DNA of 64,000 nt from Terriglobales bacterium (GTDB lineage: Bacteria > Acidobacteriota > Terriglobia > Terriglobales > Acidobacteriaceae), in NCBI GenBank assembly GCA_015654835.1, contig JAATGG010000090.1, positions 1 through 64,000 of the forward strand, given 5' to 3'. This document shows, in pieces, positions 8,772-16,444 of the stretch (position 1 is its first letter; each line of letters opens with the position of its first letter). A program made the translations under genes and the position numbers. The notes beneath the pieces were generated by a model, which had not been told where the DNA came from, made no database searches, and worked only from the letters and a program-made list of their open reading frames with translations.

Positions 8772-9938
8772 TTATCCCTCGAATGAAAGCTGAGTGGAGG
8801 CGAAAAGCGGGGAATGCGGCTTCGGTTCCGAGGCCAGGTCATAGACCAGCCGCTCCAGCACCAGGCGCTTGTCCGGTGGAGACGAACGCAATTCCATGTC
8901 GGCGCGCGCAATCAAGCGCAACGCCCGGGTAAGATCGCGGCGGCTCTTGTAGCGGCGCGCCTGCCGAATCAAATCGTCGGCGGCAAATGGCGGCATACGA
9001 AACCCCTGCCAGAGTGCCTGCCAAATCGCCCGCGAATCGCGGACATTCTTCTCCAGAATCACCAGCATCTGCCGGAAGGTGCGCGCCAGCATATAGAGAT
9101 GGCCGATAGCCGCATCCTCGCCCGCATCCGAGCTATTCAGCAGGCCGTGCAGCAAGGCCAGTGCGCGGGCCCGGTCATGGGCGCTGATAGCGTCCGTCAG
9201 TTCGTAGAGCGAGCGCTGTTTGGCTCCCAGCACCATCGTCTCCACATCGCCCAGCGTGATGCGATCGTGGCCCAGCGTATAGAGCAGCAACTTCTCCAAC
9301 TCCGAGGCAATCAGCATCATGTCGGCGCCCAGTGCGTCCACCAGTTCGCGGGCTCCGTCCTGGTCCAGGCGAACGCCCGCGTCCTGCGCGGTCGCAATAG
9401 CCCAGCGCATGGCGTCGTCCTCGTTCACATGAGCCAGTTCCACCATGCCGCAATGTTCGCCCAGCGTTTCGGTGAGCCGCTCGAAGCGATTCTTGTCGTC
9501 CATGTCCATGCGCCGCGCGTCCGCCGGAATATGCACAAAATCTGCAACAAAAATCAACAGCGCCTGTGGATTGGGGGAGCGAAAGTAGCGGTTCAGCGCC
9601 GCAAATTCCTCTTTTTTAGCGCCGCGCGTATAAAGCTGACGCACGTTGCGCACAAAAACCACCTGAAATGGCGACATCAGCGATGGCGTCTGCGCGCGAT
9701 CCAGCACTTCAAAAATCGACGTCCCGGCCAAATCCAACTCGGAGAGGCAGAACTCCCTCAATTCCGGCGGCACAAAGCCTTTCAGAACAGCGCTGCGGCA
9801 GCGGTCCAGCAAGAAAATCTCATCGCCCGCCAGCACATAGCCGGGGCGCAGCGTTCCCTTGCCACTCGCAGCAGCCTCAATTTCTTCCTCGAATCGGCTC
9901 ACGGCCGTAAAGCCGGCGCCCCAGCGTGCAGTGCTCAC
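8772..9938 (-). CDS. holA: DNA polymerase III delta subunit
   Basis: A 388-residue clamp-loader subunit that opens the beta sliding clamp. Recognisable delta features are the N-terminal RPGYVLAGDEIFLLDRCRSAV, the segment QVVFVRNVRQLY, and the middle and C-terminal helical part (GADMMLIASELEKLLLY, ARTFRQMLVILEKNV, LTRALRLIARADMELRSSP). The GTG at 9938 is chosen because GGGGG lies about 8 nt upstream and because the frame further upstream runs through a hairpin that looks non-coding. It lies downstream of lptE, a very common pairing. Confidence 0.9.
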   Translation of the reverse strand: MSTARWGAGFTAVSRFEEEIEAAASGKGTLRPGYVLAGDEIFLLDRCRSAVLKGFVPPELREFCLSELDLAGTSIFEVLDRAQTPSLMSPFQVVFVRNVRQLYTRGAKKEEFAALNRYFRSPNPQALLIFVADFVHIPADARRMDMDDKNRFERLTETLGEHCGMVELAHVNEDDAMRWAIATAQDAGVRLDQDGARELVDALGADMMLIASELEKLLLYTLGHDRITLGDVETMVLGAKQRSLYELTDAISAHDRARALALLHGLLNSSDAGEDAAIGHLYMLARTFRQMLVILEKNVRDSRAIWQALWQGFRMPPFAADDLIRQARRYKSRRDLTRALRLIARADMELRSSPPDKRLVLERLVYDLASEPKPHSPLFASTQLSFEG

Positions 9939-10024
9939 CGGTACAGCCCCCGTACATTGGATTGATCGCTCACTGTTACCAGAATATCCTTCCTGTTGCT
10001 CAGCAGCCAGCCCGGCCCCATAAA

Positions 10025-10063
10025 TGCAAGCGGCGCCGGGATTGAATCTCGGTGCCGCCTGCA
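10025..10063 (-). terminator. Hairpin between lptE and holA
   Basis: tgcaagcggcgccg and cggtgccgcctgca pair over 14 positions, with one G-T pair and one mismatch, around an 11-nt loop. On the minus strand it is followed by TTTATGG, a short T-stretch. It may attenuate read-through from lptE into holA. Confidence 0.4.
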
Positions 10064-10150
10064 ACCGAAGGCGCCTTTTACAGCGTTTTCGATTCTGCTC
10101 TTCACAGGATGCGCGATGCCAGAGATGTTAATAAGTGAATCGGCAACGCT

Positions 10151-10684
10151 CTAAAAGCCTTCCAACACATCCGCGACCAGTTGCCGCGCAAACTCTCGCG
10201 ACAGTCGTTCTAACGCCGCCGGATTCTCCTGCAAAAAAGTCGGCAGATCCGTGGTGGATTGATACTGTTGGCGGAAAACATAATTCTTGTTTTGGTAGAG
10301 CACTTTGCCATTGCGGTCATTCAGCGTCACCGAAACGACCATGGTGATGAGGAAGCTCGACGACTGCTCGGTGGCCGAGTTATAGGTCAAAGGCCCCACC
10401 AGCTCTTTCAGAATCGTTCCGTGAAGCACTGCGTCAGGATTCCCGCCCGTGTCCGGAGTCACGCGAAAACGTGTGCGCGCAGCCATTTCGCGAATGACCG
10501 CGTTGGTCATCACGACTTCGGTGTGATAGGCATCCGTCTGCGTGGCAAACACCGGCACGGACAACGTGCGCACATCGGGAGGCAGGTGTGTGGCTGCCCC
10601 CAGCGTGTGATAGCCGCATCCGGAGAGCCCCAGCAAGGCGATGACGACCGGCACCAAAGCCGGCACAAAAACAAATCGGCGCAT
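10151..10684 (-). CDS. lptE: LPS-assembly lipoprotein LptE
   Basis: A 177-residue lipoprotein. Hydrophobic residues 6-20 lead into the lipobox LSGC with the acylated Cys at 23, followed by GYHTLG, the GYxL start shared by LptE proteins. The body contains the conserved TLSVPVFATQT and EVVMTNAVIREMAARTRFRV. LptE plugs the LptD barrel and helps deliver lipopolysaccharide to the outer leaflet of the outer membrane. Position upstream of holA matches the widespread lptE-holA arrangement; 212 bases and a hairpin separate them here. Confidence 0.87.
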   Translation of the reverse strand: MRRFVFVPALVPVVIALLGLSGCGYHTLGAATHLPPDVRTLSVPVFATQTDAYHTEVVMTNAVIREMAARTRFRVTPDTGGNPDAVLHGTILKELVGPLTYNSATEQSSSFLITMVVSVTLNDRNGKVLYQNKNYVFRQQYQSTTDLPTFLQENPAALERLSREFARQLVADVLEGF

Positions 10685-10809
10685 GACTCAATCTTAGAGC
10701 CCTTCTTCAATTCATGTGCCTTTGCAAGCGCCTCGCACGGCAGTTTTTCTTGAAGAAAACTTCAGGCGTGTTCAGCTTCAGACAAAGCACAGCCGGGTAC
10801 CATATCCCC

Positions 10810-11229
10810 ATGAGTTGGATTGGATGGGCACTGCTCTCCGCGGTCTTTGCCGCCGCCACCGCCCTGCTGGCCAAAGTGGGCGTGGCGCATGTGGACTCAA
10901 ACCTGGCTACCGCCGTTCGCACCACCGTCGTGGTCATCTTTGCGTGGGGAATCGCGCTGGCTCTTGGCAAGCACGCAGAGATCCGCTCGCTCGACCGGCG
11001 TACGCTGCTCTTTCTTACGCTCTCCGGGCTGGCCACGGGGCTGTCCTGGCTGTGCTACTTTCGCGCCCTGCAGTTGGGGCCGGCGTCCCGCGTGGCCCCG
11101 CTTGACAAGCTCAGCGTCCCCCTCGTGATGCTCTTCGCCTGGCTGCTGCTGGGTGAGAAACTGACGGCCCCGGCCCTGGTGGGCGGCTTGCTCATCGCGG
11201 CCGGAGCCATCGTCATCGTGCTGGGGTAA
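10810..11229 (+). CDS. Half-size EamA-family membrane protein
   Basis: A 139-residue protein that is a single EamA unit of about five helices (MSWIGWALLSAVFAAATALL at the start, PLVMLFAWLLLGEKLTAPAL near the end) rather than the usual two-unit transporter. Such proteins are thought to function as dimers, as in small multidrug-resistance transporters. The ATG at 10810 fits where the first helix begins; upstream frame extension is Cys/Lys-rich and not membrane-like. Its stop at 11227-11229 directly abuts the stop of the convergent Hsp70 gene. Confidence 0.85.
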   Translation: MSWIGWALLSAVFAAATALLAKVGVAHVDSNLATAVRTTVVVIFAWGIALALGKHAEIRSLDRRTLLFLTLSGLATGLSWLCYFRALQLGPASRVAPLDKLSVPLVMLFAWLLLGEKLTAPALVGGLLIAAGAIVIVLG

Positions 11230-12591
11230 TTACGACGCCGTCCCCACCCCCGGCCGCCCCACTCCCGATAGATCGGAAACACCCATGGTCTCCGCCGCAC
11301 GCAGCGCCAGCCCATGCGCCACGGAAGTAAATTCGTTGCCGCTGCGAATGCGCTCCTCGCCGAACCGGGTTGCGAAAATGCGGCGCACTGCCGGTACAAA
11401 CGAAGTGCCCCCGGTCAAAAAGACACGGTCCACATCGCGTGCGTCCACACCCGAACTCTGCAGCAGCGAATCGATGCATCGCTCGATACTGGTTAGTTCT
11501 TCCTCGATCCAGCCTTCAAAATCGGCCCGCGTCACGGGAATGCGCAGATCCATTCCTCCATCGCGGAAACGGAACTCCGCCGTCTGCTTCCGCGATAACT
11601 CGAACTTGACCCGCTGCACCGCCTGGTGAAGCTGGTAGCCGAGATCTTCTTCGATGATGGCGATCAGCGCCTCGATCTTTTCCGGCTCCAGCGCGCGCAG
11701 GTGGGCGCTCCTCAATATCTCGCGCACGTTGTTGGTCCGCAGAAACGAGAGATAGTGCCAGCGCTCCAGGTTGGCATAAATCCAGGCCGGAACCGCGGGC
11801 AGCAGCTTGTTCAGCGAACGAGCTTCGGAATCGGACCCCAGCGCGGGCGAAACGAGTTTACGCACCAGGCGCGCATCGAAGGCATCGCCCGCCAGTCCCA
11901 CGCCGCTATTGCCCAGCAGGTCCTGCGGGGTCCGCCCGCGCCGCCGTATTCCCGGCCCCACCCGCAGCAGAGAAAAGTCGCTGGTGCCGCCGCCGAAATC
12001 GCCAATCAAAATCAGTTCGTCGTGATCGAGCGTCGACTCGTACGCGTAAGCGGCAGCTACCGGCTCCATCTCGAAGTCCACTCGCTCGAAGCCGGCCATT
12101 GCAAAGGCCTGCCGCAACCGCGAAAGCGCGAACTCCTCATCCTCTTGAGTGTCGGCGCCGGCAAACCGGACAGGCCGCCCCACCATGGCGGAACGAATCG
12201 GCTTCTCGAATTGCCGCTCCGCATGGCTGCGCAAATCGCCCAACATACGCGAAATAAGGTCTTCGAATTTATGGCGGCGGCCAAAAACCTCCGTGCCGGT
12301 GAGCGTGCGGCTCGGCAGGTGCGACTTGAGCGACTGGATGAGCCGCCCCTTCTCTTCCGCTTCAAGGTAGCGAGTGATCGCGGCCGGACCGGTAAGCGCG
12401 TGCGTCCGCTTCGGACCGCCTGTCGACTTCAACTGCTCGAAATAAAGCACGGAGCGAAAAGACGACGTCTCCGCTCCACCCGACAAAAATGAGGCCAGTT
12501 CAATCTGCGCATCCCCTGTCACCAGCGCCACGGAGCTGTTCGTGGTGCCAAAATCGATCCCGACAGCATCCGCGATGCCCGTAACCTTCAT
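11230..12591 (-). CDS. Hsp70-family chaperone, YegD-like
   Basis: A 453-residue actin-fold ATPase related to DnaK but lacking a substrate-binding domain, as in YegD. Visible nucleotide-binding motifs are the phosphate-1 loop GIDFGTTNSS near the N-terminus, the phosphate-2 loop LIGDFGGGTSDFSLL, and the adenosine motif VFLTGGTSFVPAV. The ATG at 12591 is preferred because AGGAA sits 7 nt upstream and because it places the phosphate-1 loop at the usual distance. It ends exactly at the base after the convergent EamA gene. Confidence 0.88.
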   Translation of the reverse strand: MKVTGIADAVGIDFGTTNSSVALVTGDAQIELASFLSGGAETSSFRSVLYFEQLKSTGGPKRTHALTGPAAITRYLEAEEKGRLIQSLKSHLPSRTLTGTEVFGRRHKFEDLISRMLGDLRSHAERQFEKPIRSAMVGRPVRFAGADTQEDEEFALSRLRQAFAMAGFERVDFEMEPVAAAYAYESTLDHDELILIGDFGGGTSDFSLLRVGPGIRRRGRTPQDLLGNSGVGLAGDAFDARLVRKLVSPALGSDSEARSLNKLLPAVPAWIYANLERWHYLSFLRTNNVREILRSAHLRALEPEKIEALIAIIEEDLGYQLHQAVQRVKFELSRKQTAEFRFRDGGMDLRIPVTRADFEGWIEEELTSIERCIDSLLQSSGVDARDVDRVFLTGGTSFVPAVRRIFATRFGEERIRSGNEFTSVAHGLALRAAETMGVSDLSGVGRPGVGTAS

Positions 12592-12769
12592 CTGATTTCC
12601 TGTTTTCAGCATTCCAACCATTATTTCGCAATTAAGTCCCTCGCATTGGATGAACCCCGAAGGCACTTCGCTCCACCTGTTGCGGACCGGGCAGAAGCTT
12701 TATGCTCTCTAGGGAGCAAGTCTCCTGAAAACCGTCCAAAATCGAAGCCTTTGCAATTCTTGAATACCC

Positions 12770-13375
12770 ATGACCGCACCGCCCTCATCCATTGACTCGT
12801 CCTCCACGCACGCTGAAGCCGCGATGCCTTTGCGCCGCATCGTTCTGACTGGATTCATGGGTTCCGGCAAGAGCACGGTCGGCCCGCTCCTGGCCCAAAG
12901 GCTGGGTTGGAACTTTTTGGACGTGGACGACGTGATCGTAGCCGAGGTCGGTATGCCCATCGCCGACTTTTTTGCCCGTCACGGCGAAGCGGCCTTCCGC
13001 ACACACGAACATGCAACCATCGCCCGTCTGGCCTCGGGAGATGCTCTGGTGCTGGCCCTGGGCGGCGGAGCGATTGAGCACGCGGCCACCCGCAATCTGC
13101 TCCTCACCGCTCCCGGCACCCTGCTCGTTCACCTTGAAGTGGAACTGGCCACAACCCTGGCCCGCTGCCGCGGCACCGAGCAGACCCGGCCCGTGCTGGC
13201 GGACCAGGCAAACCTCGCCAGCCGCTATCGGCGGCGTCTTCCGCTCTACCGCACCGCACCCGTCTCAATTTCCGTGGATGCGCTGACACCGGAACAGGTG
13301 GTAGAGGCAATCGTTCAGGCCGCCTGCAGTCACGCCTCTCCCCGTCGCGCCGGCGAGTCCGGCCTCATCGCTTAG
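12770..13375 (+). CDS. aroK: Shikimate kinase
   Basis: A 201-residue cytoplasmic kinase that phosphorylates shikimate in the pathway to chorismate and aromatic amino acids. It has the P-loop GFMGSGKST (28-36), the shikimate-binding acidic pair in FLDVDD (49-54), the Arg of FRTHE, the GGG turn (98-100) and the lid Arg in QTRPVLA. The stated start gives an 18-residue extension over typical family members; the in-frame ATG at 12824 (MPLRRIVLTGF) gives the usual N-terminus and is a realistic alternative. Confidence 0.9.
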   Translation: MTAPPSSIDSSSTHAEAAMPLRRIVLTGFMGSGKSTVGPLLAQRLGWNFLDVDDVIVAEVGMPIADFFARHGEAAFRTHEHATIARLASGDALVLALGGGAIEHAATRNLLLTAPGTLLVHLEVELATTLARCRGTEQTRPVLADQANLASRYRRRLPLYRTAPVSISVDALTPEQVVEAIVQAACSHASPRRAGESGLIA

Positions 13376-13789
13376 ACCATTCAGATTCTGGCCATCCGAA
13401 CCCAATTCGGACATTCGCCAGGAGAAAAGCCCACGCAACAATTCTTGATCGATTTGTCTTCCTGGCGCATCTCAAAAGGGCCGGATGAAATAAACTGGCC
13501 TTCCCATAACAAGTTCGGAATGGATGTAGACCGAAAGCACAGGTTTGAGTGGCTTTCCTCACAAAAAGCAACCCTTTACTGTCCACAAGAAGTCTGTATA
13601 TATTCCGAAAATGCTCTGATTCCACACCGTTGCCGGCGCTCTGGTTCAGACTTTAAGCTTCTTGAGGTCGTAACCAGGGCTTCGTGCACTCTGGCTTCGC
13701 GGGCCGCCGTAACTTCGCCGCTTGCTATCATCAACGCAGGCCCCGGTAAGCCGTCCGGGCATTCCCCCACCGAGGTATTCGCAAGCCTA
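13376..13789 (+). promoter_or_regulatory. Upstream region of ctaB with a candidate promoter
   Basis: These 414 bases hold no supported gene. The ctaB frame is open back to 13445, but that part has no resemblance to the family. A candidate plus-strand promoter is TTTACT (13575-13580) with TATATT (13599-13604), spacing 18, or TATATA at spacing 16. Assignment is by eye. Confidence 0.3.
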
Positions 13790-14788
13790 ATGGCCCCCAC
13801 TTCCCAGGCCGCAATTTCAGCGGATCTTGCCGCACCCATAGCCGAACCCCGCATTCACGGCTCGGCCTCGATTCATGCGCCACGGGCCGGGTCCACGGCG
13901 ACGCTGATTCACGATTGCCAGGAACTGTTTAAGGTCAGGGTTACGGCCATGGTGCTGGTCACCGGCTGGGCTGGCTTCTATCTGGGATCGATGCAGTCGG
14001 GCATATCGAGCGTGCAGCGCGGGCTGCTGGATACCCTGATCGGCATTGGGCTGGTCTCGGCCGGCGCCAGCGCACTGAACCAGGCAATCGAGCGCAAAAG
14101 CGATGCCCGCATGATCCGCACCGCACAGCGCCCATTGGCCACCGGACGCATCTCTCTGGCCACCGGCGTAGCAGCCGGCATCGCTTCCCTGGCGCTCGGC
14201 GGATTCTGGCTGCTCCACACCAACCTGCTCACCGTGGCCCTGGCCCTGCTCACCGCCTTCACCTACGTCGCCATTTACACCCCGCTTAAACGCCTCACCC
14301 CCTTGGCGACCTTTATTGGAGCTTTTCCCGGGGCGATGGGGCCCCTGCTCGGCTGGACCGCCGCTCGCGGACGCATCGAGTGGCCTGCGGTCGCCCTGTT
14401 CGCCATTCTTTTCGTCTGGCAGTTTCCCCATTTCATGGCCATTGCCTGGATGTACCGGGAAGACTACGCCCGTGCCGGCATTCGCATGTTGCCGGTGGTG
14501 CAGCCGGATGGTTGGTCTACGGTGGTCGAGGCCCTCTTTTACGCCGTGCTGATGATTCCCGTCAGCCTCGCTCCCTGGCGGCTCGGCATGGCCGGAAGCG
14601 CGTATGCTGGCGTGGCTACTGCCCTCGGCCTCTTCTATCTGGCGTATACCATTCGCTTTGCCCGCATTTTGCGCGCCCGCACGGAGACCGAAAGCCGTAT
14701 GCTGGCCCGCGACCTGCTCAAGGTCAGCGTCATCTACCTGCCCTTGCTGCTGACCACACTCATGCTTTGCGCCATCGCCAAACGGTAA
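13790..14788 (+). CDS. ctaB: Protoheme IX farnesyltransferase (heme O synthase)
   Basis: A 332-residue UbiA-superfamily membrane prenyltransferase that adds a farnesyl group to heme b for heme-copper oxidases. After a hydrophilic N-terminal tail it shows ELFKVRVTAMVLVTGWAG (the usual KPRV region of helix 1), the first Asp-rich loop NQAIERKSDARMIRTAQRPL, the TYVAIYTPLKR segment, and WQFPHFMAIAWMYREDYARA, a strong family marker. The first acidic position of loop 1 is Glu rather than Asp. The ATG at 13790 is a choice of convenience; the tail before the first helix is poorly conserved in general. DUF420 follows 8 bases downstream. Confidence 0.92.
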   Translation: MAPTSQAAISADLAAPIAEPRIHGSASIHAPRAGSTATLIHDCQELFKVRVTAMVLVTGWAGFYLGSMQSGISSVQRGLLDTLIGIGLVSAGASALNQAIERKSDARMIRTAQRPLATGRISLATGVAAGIASLALGGFWLLHTNLLTVALALLTAFTYVAIYTPLKRLTPLATFIGAFPGAMGPLLGWTAARGRIEWPAVALFAILFVWQFPHFMAIAWMYREDYARAGIRMLPVVQPDGWSTVVEALFYAVLMIPVSLAPWRLGMAGSAYAGVATALGLFYLAYTIRFARILRARTETESRMLARDLLKVSVIYLPLLLTTLMLCAIAKR

Positions 14789-14796
14789 AAGGAATT

Positions 14797-15345
14797 ATGA
14801 CGACTCTCGCTGCACCTTCTTCAAGCACCCGTCCCGCCATCGCCGCCATTCTTGCCATCAGTGCCGTCGCTACCTTGTTTCTTTTCTGGCTGATCTACAT
14901 TCACCCCGCGCCGGACGCCGCCAGCAAGCAGCTCACCTTTCTGCCCGCCCTCAACGCCCTGCTGAATGGCCTGAGCGCCAGCGCCCTGCTCATCGGTTTC
15001 ACGTTCATCCGGGCGCGGCGCATCTCCGCCCATCGCAAGTCGATGATCACGGCGTTCATCTTCTCTTCCCTGTTCCTGGTCTGCTACATCGCCAACTACG
15101 CCCTCCACGGTGAGAGCCACTACCCCGGCCACAGCCTCGTACGGACCATCTATCTGGGCATCCTGGTCAGCCATGTGCTGCTGTCCGTGGTCGCCCTGCC
15201 CCTGGTGTTGGTTACATTCTTCTTCGCCCTCACCCGCCGCATCCCCACCCACCGCAAAATCGCCCGCTGGACCTTCCCCATCTGGCTCTATGTCTCCGTC
15301 ACCGGGGTCATCGTGTACGCCATGCTAGCCGCAGCGCGAGCTTAG
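14797..15345 (+). CDS. DUF420 membrane protein, probable cytochrome oxidase assembly factor
   Basis: A 182-residue membrane protein with four or five helices and the DUF420 pattern: FLPALNALLNGLSASALL, FIRARRISAHRKSMITAF, HGESHYPG, YLGILVSHVLLSVVALPLVL and PTHRKIARWTFPIWLYVSV. The spaced His residues in the helices could bind heme or copper. Family members such as staphylococcal CtaM are needed for assembly of heme-copper oxidase. AAAAGGAATT precedes the ATG. Tight coupling to ctaB supports a joint role. Confidence 0.85.
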   Translation: MTTLAAPSSSTRPAIAAILAISAVATLFLFWLIYIHPAPDAASKQLTFLPALNALLNGLSASALLIGFTFIRARRISAHRKSMITAFIFSSLFLVCYIANYALHGESHYPGHSLVRTIYLGILVSHVLLSVVALPLVLVTFFFALTRRIPTHRKIARWTFPIWLYVSVTGVIVYAMLAAARA

Positions 15346-15358
15346 GGCTCAAAGACAC

Positions 15359-15619
15359 ATGCCCCCCCTCCCCCCCCCCCAACCCGACGGCACCCGCCAG
15401 CTCCTCCAATGGGGCGGGGCGATTATGGGGGCGGGGGTTCTGGCCGCTTTGCTGCTCCTCACGCTGCTCGGCGGTTTTTCGCCCACCGGAGCCAGCACCA
15501 ATGGCGGCTGGTTCGCACTGATCGTGGCGCTCATGTGCCTGCCTTTTGGCGGATTGCTGCTCACCCTCGGGGTGGCCAAATGGCTCCGCAACCGCTCTCT
15601 CGCCCGTCAGCAACTGTGA
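15359..15619 (+). CDS. Small two-helix membrane protein with a proline-rich start
   Basis: An 86-residue protein with two predicted helices (about 18-38 and 49-70), separated by a short Gly/Ser loop, and a basic C-terminus. The first ten codons are almost all Pro because they are encoded by C7-T-C11 runs. It starts 13 bases after the DUF420 gene and is probably the last gene of the ctaB operon. Function unknown. The homopolymer directly after the ATG makes the reading frame slip-prone. Confidence 0.65.
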   Translation: MPPLPPPQPDGTRQLLQWGGAIMGAGVLAALLLLTLLGGFSPTGASTNGGWFALIVALMCLPFGGLLLTLGVAKWLRNRSLARQQL

Positions 15620-15745
15620 AATTCGCTATAGCCCCGCTCCGGCTCAAGACGGACTGGGTGTGCTTTCCCGGGTTTGGACCTGTGATATCAACAGCGCTGT
15701 CGTTGGCGCGTCTGCTATTCTTTCCCCTTACTGGAGTTTAAAAAA

Positions 15746-16222
15746 ATGGCCAAAAGCGTTAACAAAGTCATCCTGCTCGGCAATGTAGGCAAAGACCCGG
15801 AAATCCGTTCCACCGCCGGTGGCACCATGGTGGCCAACTTTACCCTGGCCACGAGTGACCGCCAGAAGGATGCGCAAGGCAACTGGCAGGACCGAACCGA
15901 ATGGCACAATCTCGTCGCCTTTACTCGGACCGCCGAAATTATCCGCGATTATGTGAAAAAGGGTTCGAAGCTCTACGTCGAGGGCAAGATCCAAACCCGC
16001 AGTTGGGACGACAAGGAGTCCGGCCAGAAGAAGTACCGCACTGAGATCATCGTCAACGATCTCTCGTTGCTTTCCGGCCGCGACGAAGGCAGTTCCGGCG
16101 GCTACAGCAGCAGAGCAGCGAGTTCTTCGAGTTCGACTGCCAGCTTCGACCAGCGCCCGCCAGCCACCCAGGACACCTATGCCCAGTCCGCCGAAATCTC
16201 GGACGACGACATACCGTTCTAG
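15746..16222 (+). CDS. ssb: Single-stranded DNA-binding protein
   Basis: A 158-residue SSB. An OB-fold occupies about residues 1-112 with the family motifs NKVILLGNVGKDPEIRST, VANFTLATSD, EWHNLVAF, KGSKLYVEGKIQTRSW and YRTEIIVNDLSLL. A Ser/Gly-rich linker and the acidic tip DDDIPF follow; the tip recruits replication and repair proteins. A ribosome-binding GGAG lies about 10 nt before the ATG behind an A-rich spacer. It appears to be transcribed alone. Confidence 0.96.
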   Translation: MAKSVNKVILLGNVGKDPEIRSTAGGTMVANFTLATSDRQKDAQGNWQDRTEWHNLVAFTRTAEIIRDYVKKGSKLYVEGKIQTRSWDDKESGQKKYRTEIIVNDLSLLSGRDEGSSGGYSSRAASSSSSTASFDQRPPATQDTYAQSAEISDDDIPF

Positions 16223-16377
16223 AATTCACCTACTGGTAAGGTGCAAATAAATCCGCTTTTTGAGTGGGAAACGCGCAGTGCTTTCCAATTGCTGTGCAAA
16301 GTCTACACTCGCGTTTGGTTCGCAACTTTTTACACGCGAGCACTAGGTTTCCCTGCGAGCGCCTATTAAGACATCTC

Positions 16378-16412
16378 AACGATCCACCAGGTCATCTACT
16401 TGGCGGATCGTT
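16378..16412. terminator. 15-bp hairpin between ssb and the UPF0182 gene
   Basis: aacgatccaccaggt and acttggcggatcgtt pair over 15 positions with two imperfect pairs around the loop catct. It lies 156 bases past the ssb stop and 33 bases past the stop of the convergent UPF0182 gene. No T-run follows on either strand. Confidence 0.4.
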
Positions 16413-16444
16413 AAGACTGATAGTTTATCGCCACCGCTTTTGTG

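Noticed and set aside
8814-9965. A 383-codon frame antisense to holA
   Set aside because: His/Gln/Arg-rich with no recognisable family; holA on the other strand is well supported.
14380-14796. Possible 5' extension of the DUF420 gene into ctaB
   Set aside because: The extension overlaps the ctaB coding region out of frame and lacks membrane-protein character; the ATG at 14797 has a good ribosome-binding site.
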